A stretch of 11,545 bases of DNA from DATLFA01 sp039934635. GTDB taxonomy: Bacteria > Actinomycetota > Acidimicrobiia > Acidimicrobiales > WLNW01. The notes beneath the pieces were generated by a model. It ran no database searches, was not told where the DNA came from, and was given only the letters and a program-made list of their open reading frames with translations. Position 1 is the first letter of the stretch. Each line of letters begins with the position of its first letter. The stretch lies in contig JBDTLT010000181.1 in NCBI GenBank assembly GCA_039934635.1, positions 1 through 11,545 of the forward strand, written 5' to 3'. Made by a program: the position numbers and the translations under genes. This document shows, in pieces, positions 8,901 through 11,545 of this stretch.

Positions 8901-11545
8901 CTGCTCGACATGCTCACCGAGGACGGTTGGCTTCGGGCCGAAGCCGACGGCTGGCGCGTCGTGCGCACCGGAACGGAACAACCGGCGCGACGCCACGCCG
9001 AGCTGTTGGCCCGGTACCCGGCGTTCGAGGCCGAGATCCAAATCATCGATCGATGTGGTTCGCGAATCGCCGGCATCCTTCGCGGCGACATCGACGCGCT
9101 CCAGGTCTTGTTTCCCGGCGGGTCATCGGCGCAGATGGAAGCCATCTACCGTGACCTCCCATTGGCTCGGGCATTCAACGAGTTGGTCGGCGCGGCGGTG
9201 GCCGCCGCAGTCGAATACGCGCCGGCCGGCCGAGCGATCCGCGTGCTCGAGGTCGGTGCCGGCAGCGGCGCCACGACCGATGCCGTGCTCGCGGCGTTAG
9301 GTGACCGCACGTTCGACTATCTGTTCACCGACATCTCGCCCGCGTTCACGAACAAGGCTCGCCACCGTTTCCGCGAGAACTCCGCGCTGCGCTTCGCCAC
9401 CTTCGACGCAACGATCGATGCGCTGACACAGGGGCACCTTCCCGGGACCTTCGATCTGATCGTCGCCGCAAACGTCGTGCACGCAACGCCGCGTTTGTCG
9501 ACGACGTTGACCAACCTGCGCACGTTGCTCGCGCCCGGTGGGCAACTTCTAATGCTCGAAGCGACGACCCGCGAACGGTTCTCCGATCTCACCGTCGGAT
9601 TCACGCCGGGATGGTGGGCATTCGATGACACCGATGTGCGGCCCGACTACGCACTGCTCGACGGCGCTCGATGGCACTCGGTGCTCCGCGATGCCGGATT
9701 CGCGGCCGCGGCCACTGCGCCCGCTGTCGCAGCCACACCTTCGTTACGGCGCGAGGCGGTTGTCATCGCTGCCGCACCGGTAGCGCCCATCGAGCAGGCG
9801 TCCGCCGCCCGATGCGACGCCCCGGCCGCATGGTTGCTGATCGGGCGGGGGCCGTTGAGCGACGCGGTCAACACCCGGCTCCTCGCATCCGGTGATGCAG
9901 TGACCCGCGTGCACGACGGTGATCGGCTCGTTGTCGCCGAAACCGTGCGATCGACCGGGCCTACCGGTGTCGTCGTCATCGTCGAGCCGATCGACGACGA
10001 CGCGCAGTCATCATCGTTCGGCGCGTCACGGCACGATCACCGGCGGCGCGTCGAGACGCTGCTCGGCACCGTGCAGGGCATGCTCGACGCCCCCGGGGTT
10101 CGTCCGCTGTGGATCGTCACGCGTGGCGCCCAAGACGTCGACGGCGCGATCAGCGACGCCGCGGCCGCGGCTGCGTGGGGGTTCAGCCATGTCGTCGAGA
10201 TCGAGCATCCCGAACTGACGTGCCGACGTATCGATGTTGGCGATCGCGTGGACGGCGCAACGATCGAGCGCCTCGTCGAGGAGTTGCAGTATCCCGATGT
10301 CGACGAGCCGCAACTCGCGTTGCGAGGTGACCGCCGGTCGGTGCGGCGCGCCGTGCAGGTGGCCCCGGCGACGGGCCATGAGGTCAAGCTCTCGCCGACC
10401 GCCAGCTACGTGGTCACCGGCGGTCTGCGGGGGATCGGTCTGCTCGTCGGTGGATGGCTCGTGGATCACGGAGCACGACACCTCGTGCTCTTCGGCCGCC
10501 ACGACCCTGACGCGTCGGCGTTGGGCGCGATCGATCGGTGGCGCGCCCGGGGCGTCGTCGTCCTCGTCGAGCGAGCCGACGCAGCAATCGACGACGACGT
10601 CCGGCGCGTGTTCGCAGCCGCGCGCACGCTCGCACCGATCCGCGGTGTGATCCACAATGCGGGAGCGCTCGCGGATGCGTCACTGCTGCGCCAGGATTGG
10701 GCACACTTCGAGACCGTCTTCGGTGCGAAGGTCTTCGGAACCGATGCGATCGCGCGCGAGCTCGCGGGTGACGAGATTGATTTCGTCGTGCTCTTCGGAT
10801 CCGGCGCCGGCGTCGCGGGTTCGGCCGGTCAGGCGAACCATGCCGCGGCAAACGCCTACCTCGACGCGCGCGCCGCGCAGCTGCGCCGGCAGGGCGTGCC
10901 GGCGGCCGCCATCGACTGGGGCGCGTGGACGAGCGTCGGTGCCGCGGTCGATCACGGCATCGATGCGGCGCCAGGTGCGTTCTCGCCCGAGCAAGGATTG
11001 GCCGTGCTCGGCTATGTCATCGATGCGACGATTCGCAAGTCCGGCCCCGCGCAACTCGTGGTGCGGTCGTCCGACTGGCGCGACATCCTCGACCGCTATC
11101 CGGCGGGCGGTGAGCCTTCGCTGTTCCGCGATCTCGCGGCCTCGATGCGCCGTTCGGCCGGGCTGCGCCCCGCGGCCCATCCGATCGCGTCCGTCAGCGG
11201 CCTCCGCGAATCGCTGCTCGCGCTACCCGCGCGGCGTCGCCGCATCGCGTTGCGTGACGAGGTGCGCCGATTGGCCGCTCGGGTCCTCGATATCGACGCG
11301 GTCGACCGAATCGAGCTCGACCAGCCGTTGCACGATCTTGGTCTCGATTCGCTGATGGCCGTCGAGCTGCGCAATCTGGTCGGTCAGGCGTTGACCTGCG
11401 ACCTACCGGCCACGCTCTTGTTCGAGCACCCGAGCGTGCACGCGCTCGTCGATCACCTGCTTCGCGAGCACCTCGGCGATGCCGATACGAGCGTAGCGAG
11501 CGACGCCAGCACGGCGAGCGTAGCGAGCGACGCCAGCACGGCGAG
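5805..11545 (+). CDS. Type I polyketide synthase, KS-AT-cMT-KR-ACP module (3' partial)
   Basis: This is the second modular polyketide synthase. The frame stays open to the window edge (about 1,913 codons visible). I chose the ATG at 5805 because a GGAG lies four bases upstream; the in-frame ATG at 5802 is only one base from it but is also possible. Order by residue from 5805: docking helices 1-30, KS from about 39 (Cys 210), AT about 563-908 (Ser 655), C-methyltransferase about 940-1325 (SAM motif at 1149), pseudo-KR to about 1520, KR from about 1535, ACP (phosphopantetheine Ser 1849), then a Ser/Ala linker made of a 9-residue repeat. There is no DH or ER. From family knowledge it should condense malonyl units, methylate with SAM and reduce the ketone to a hydroxyl. 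The chain presumably arrives from the upstream PKS. Whether a further module or a thioesterase follows lies outside the window. Confidence 0.96.
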   Translation, partial: MASDFLQRIKDLPQQKLVLLAAQLQERLEQAETNRSPQPIAIVGIGCRFPGGVTDAESYWDLLAEGRDAISEVPSDRWDADAFYDPDWRTPGRMATKWGGFLDDVDQFDARLFGISPREAVSMDPQQRMLLEVTWQALERAAIAPGSLAGTRTAVYVGLSSTDYFQVQMRRGSGTIDGYLASGSAPSVAAGRIAYTLGLRGPALSIDTACSSSLVAVHLAVQALRRGECDAAIGAGVNLILSPTTSIALSKSQMMASDGRCKTFSSAADGFVRGEGCGVVVLKRLADARRDGDPIVGVIRGSAINQDGRSNGLTAPNGPAQEAVLSAALADAGLQPADVGYVEAHGTGTRLGDPIEIHALGAVLGRDRASDNRLNVGSVKTLFGHLESAAGIAGLIKAVLVLDKGVIPPHRHLDELSPVIPWSTLPIDVPTVMTPWPVGRPRIAGVSSFGFSGTNAHVLLEAPPRDGRPARQPRATNVLALSAQSAGALDQLIRRHGEDLVADPQPLDDVCFTLNTGRDTFAHRAAFVVDDLYELTRELLAPGRGESPQRAIRTHVQSTRAVRPVWLFTGQGSQYIGMGRALYESEPAFAEALDACEAVLHKQFDVPLLDVMWTPDDSRIHETAFTQPALFSLQVALAALWRSWGVEPSAVLGHSVGEFAAAYVAGLFSLEDGLSLIATRGKLMQSLPAGGRMVSVLAAPAELEPALACAGGRVSIAAINGPDNTVISGAGPQVQSVLDAFDGRFPTRELTVSHAFHSPVMDAILDEFADAAAAVKFREPYVPIISNVFGEPAGLDRLGTAEYWRRHVREPVQFDASMAGLVAQGHRVFLEIGPSPTLVGLAARSFDDATIQWVHSLRENKADEREVAQAAAKLWANGTDVDWRRFEGARTARRTIFATYPMQRERFWVAGVGPWPVDGSAPVAVDINGLLYGISWPERAHPSVRAATPATFLRSVADIAGIVDAAAPSIAEAHGTARYDDFLPELDALCGAYVLEGMRELGLALGLGEYLTLEAVMVTSRIAAQHRRLVRRLLDMLTEDGWLRAEADGWRVVRTGTEQPARRHAELLARYPAFEAEIQIIDRCGSRIAGILRGDIDALQVLFPGGSSAQMEAIYRDLPLARAFNELVGAAVAAAVEYAPAGRAIRVLEVGAGSGATTDAVLAALGDRTFDYLFTDISPAFTNKARHRFRENSALRFATFDATIDALTQGHLPGTFDLIVAANVVHATPRLSTTLTNLRTLLAPGGQLLMLEATTRERFSDLTVGFTPGWWAFDDTDVRPDYALLDGARWHSVLRDAGFAAAATAPAVAATPSLRREAVVIAAAPVAPIEQASAARCDAPAAWLLIGRGPLSDAVNTRLLASGDAVTRVHDGDRLVVAETVRSTGPTGVVVIVEPIDDDAQSSSFGASRHDHRRRVETLLGTVQGMLDAPGVRPLWIVTRGAQDVDGAISDAAAAAAWGFSHVVEIEHPELTCRRIDVGDRVDGATIERLVEELQYPDVDEPQLALRGDRRSVRRAVQVAPATGHEVKLSPTASYVVTGGLRGIGLLVGGWLVDHGARHLVLFGRHDPDASALGAIDRWRARGVVVLVERADAAIDDDVRRVFAAARTLAPIRGVIHNAGALADASLLRQDWAHFETVFGAKVFGTDAIARELAGDEIDFVVLFGSGAGVAGSAGQANHAAANAYLDARAAQLRRQGVPAAAIDWGAWTSVGAAVDHGIDAAPGAFSPEQGLAVLGYVIDATIRKSGPAQLVVRSSDWRDILDRYPAGGEPSLFRDLAASMRRSAGLRPAAHPIASVSGLRESLLALPARRRRIALRDEVRRLAARVLDIDAVDRIELDQPLHDLGLDSLMAVELRNLVGQALTCDLPATLLFEHPSVHALVDHLLREHLGDADTSVASDASTASVASDASTA
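5919..7200 (+). other. KS domain of second PKS
   Basis: This ketosynthase performs decarboxylative Claisen condensation. It starts at PIAIVGIGCRFPGG. The active-site Cys is in DTACSSS (Cys codon 6432-6434), the first His in EAHGTGT (6837-6839), and the second His in KTLFGHLE (6957-6959) with its Lys at 6942-6944. All catalytic residues are present, so it is a condensing KS and not a decarboxylating KSQ loading domain. KTLFGH departs from the usual KTNIGH. Confidence 0.96.
7491..8530 (+). other. AT domain of second PKS, malonyl-type
   Basis: This is a complete acyltransferase running from VWLFTGQGSQYIGMG to the post-AT linker TYPMQRERFW. The nucleophile motif GHSVG is at 7761-7775 (Ser 7767-7769), and the HAFH specificity motif at 8064-8075, which indicates malonyl-CoA. 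The KS-AT linker occupies roughly 7200-7490. Confidence 0.95.
8590..9780 (+). other. C-methyltransferase domain of second PKS
   Basis: This is a SAM-dependent C-methyltransferase homologous to the one in the first PKS, but clearly diverged. The SAM motif EVGAGSG is at 9249-9269, followed by FTDIS and VAANVVHAT with His (9480-9482), then LAPGGQLLMLE with Glu (9558-9560), and DVRPDYALLD. It begins only about 24 residues after the AT, at YGISW, because no DH intervenes. Confidence 0.9.
9815..10370 (+). other. Structural pseudo-KR subdomain of second PKS
   Basis: This is the counterpart of the pseudo-KR in the first PKS. Matching landmarks are PLWIVTRGAQDV, FSHVVEIEHPEL and the closing strand QLALRGDRRSVRRAV. 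It leads directly into the catalytic KR with no ER between. Boundaries are approximate. Confidence 0.75.
10400..10970 (+). other. Catalytic KR domain of second PKS, His at the Tyr site
   Basis: This SDR ketoreductase would leave a beta-hydroxyl in this module. The cofactor motif is TGGLRGIG (10416-10439), similar to the TGxxRGIG loop of FabG. Lys is at 10728-10730, Ser at 10800-10802 and Asn at 10851-10853. The usual Tyr is His (10839-10841, GQANHAAANAYLDA). The LDD position reads LAD (10668-10676) and keeps the second Asp, which tentatively supports B-type. Confidence 0.85.
11235..11475 (+). other. ACP domain of second PKS
   Basis: This acyl carrier protein carries the phosphopantetheine Ser in LGLDSLMAVELRN (Ser codon 11349-11351), followed by LLFEHPSVHALVDHLL. 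It resembles the ACP of the first PKS closely around the Ser. Confidence 0.95.
11488..11545 (+). repeat. In-frame 27-bp tandem repeat in the post-ACP linker
   Basis: Two perfect 27-bp copies (11488-11514 and 11515-11541) and the first four bases of a third lie directly after the ACP. The unit keeps the reading frame and encodes SVASDASTA per copy. The unit itself contains GCGAGCG twice, separated by TA. It forms a flexible Ser/Ala/Asp linker. The total copy number is unknown because the window ends inside the array. Confidence 0.93.

Noticed and set aside
7911..9041. Long reverse-strand reading frame of 376 codons
   Set aside because: It lies wholly opposite AT and cMT coding sequence, its translation is rich in Arg with no recognisable domain, and long antisense frames are expected in high-GC DNA. 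The same applies to reverse frames at 6150-7175, 1831-2736 and 4630-5484.
10416..10439. Arg in TGGLRGIG as a broken NADPH-binding loop in the second KR
   Set aside because: The SDR consensus TGxxxGxG is fully kept and Arg at this position is normal in FabG-type reductases, so it does not suggest inactivation.

Overview
The window is essentially 100% coding on the + strand. It holds parts of two consecutive modular type I polyketide synthase (PKS) genes. Base composition is high GC (about two thirds by eye) with strong G/C at third codon positions, which suggests a high-GC bacterium such as an actinobacterium or a myxobacterium. The sequence alone does not settle which. I see no promoter, terminator, RNA gene, mobile element or CRISPR array, and no non-coding gap of any size.

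Positions 1-5805 hold the 3' part of a PKS protein whose ketosynthase and first part of the acyltransferase lie upstream of the window. Readable domain order: AT (truncated) - DH - C-methyltransferase - structural pseudo-KR - ER - KR - ACP - acidic C-terminal tail. This is a fully reducing module with an embedded SAM-dependent C-methyltransferase. The order is the same as in fungal highly reducing PKSs.

Positions 5805 (or 5802) to 11545 hold the next PKS, complete at its N-terminus and running off the right edge without a stop. Domain order: N-terminal docking helices - KS - AT - C-methyltransferase - pseudo-KR - KR - ACP - low-complexity linker. It lacks DH and ER. The two genes are translationally coupled by an ATGATG/TGA overlap. 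The tail of the first protein and the head of the second look like a docking pair.

Both acyltransferases carry the HAFH signature expected for malonyl-CoA, so methyl branches would come from S-adenosylmethionine and not from methylmalonyl-CoA. Predicted chemistry: the first module adds a saturated alpha-methyl two-carbon unit, and the second an alpha-methyl (possibly gem-dimethyl) beta-hydroxy unit. Points worth a second look are His in place of the usual catalytic Tyr in both KR domains, Arg at the usual stereo-determining Tyr position of the ER, an apparently clean DH/ER loss in the second module, and a 27-bp in-frame tandem repeat on which the window ends. I recognise the enzyme class, but not the specific pathway or product.
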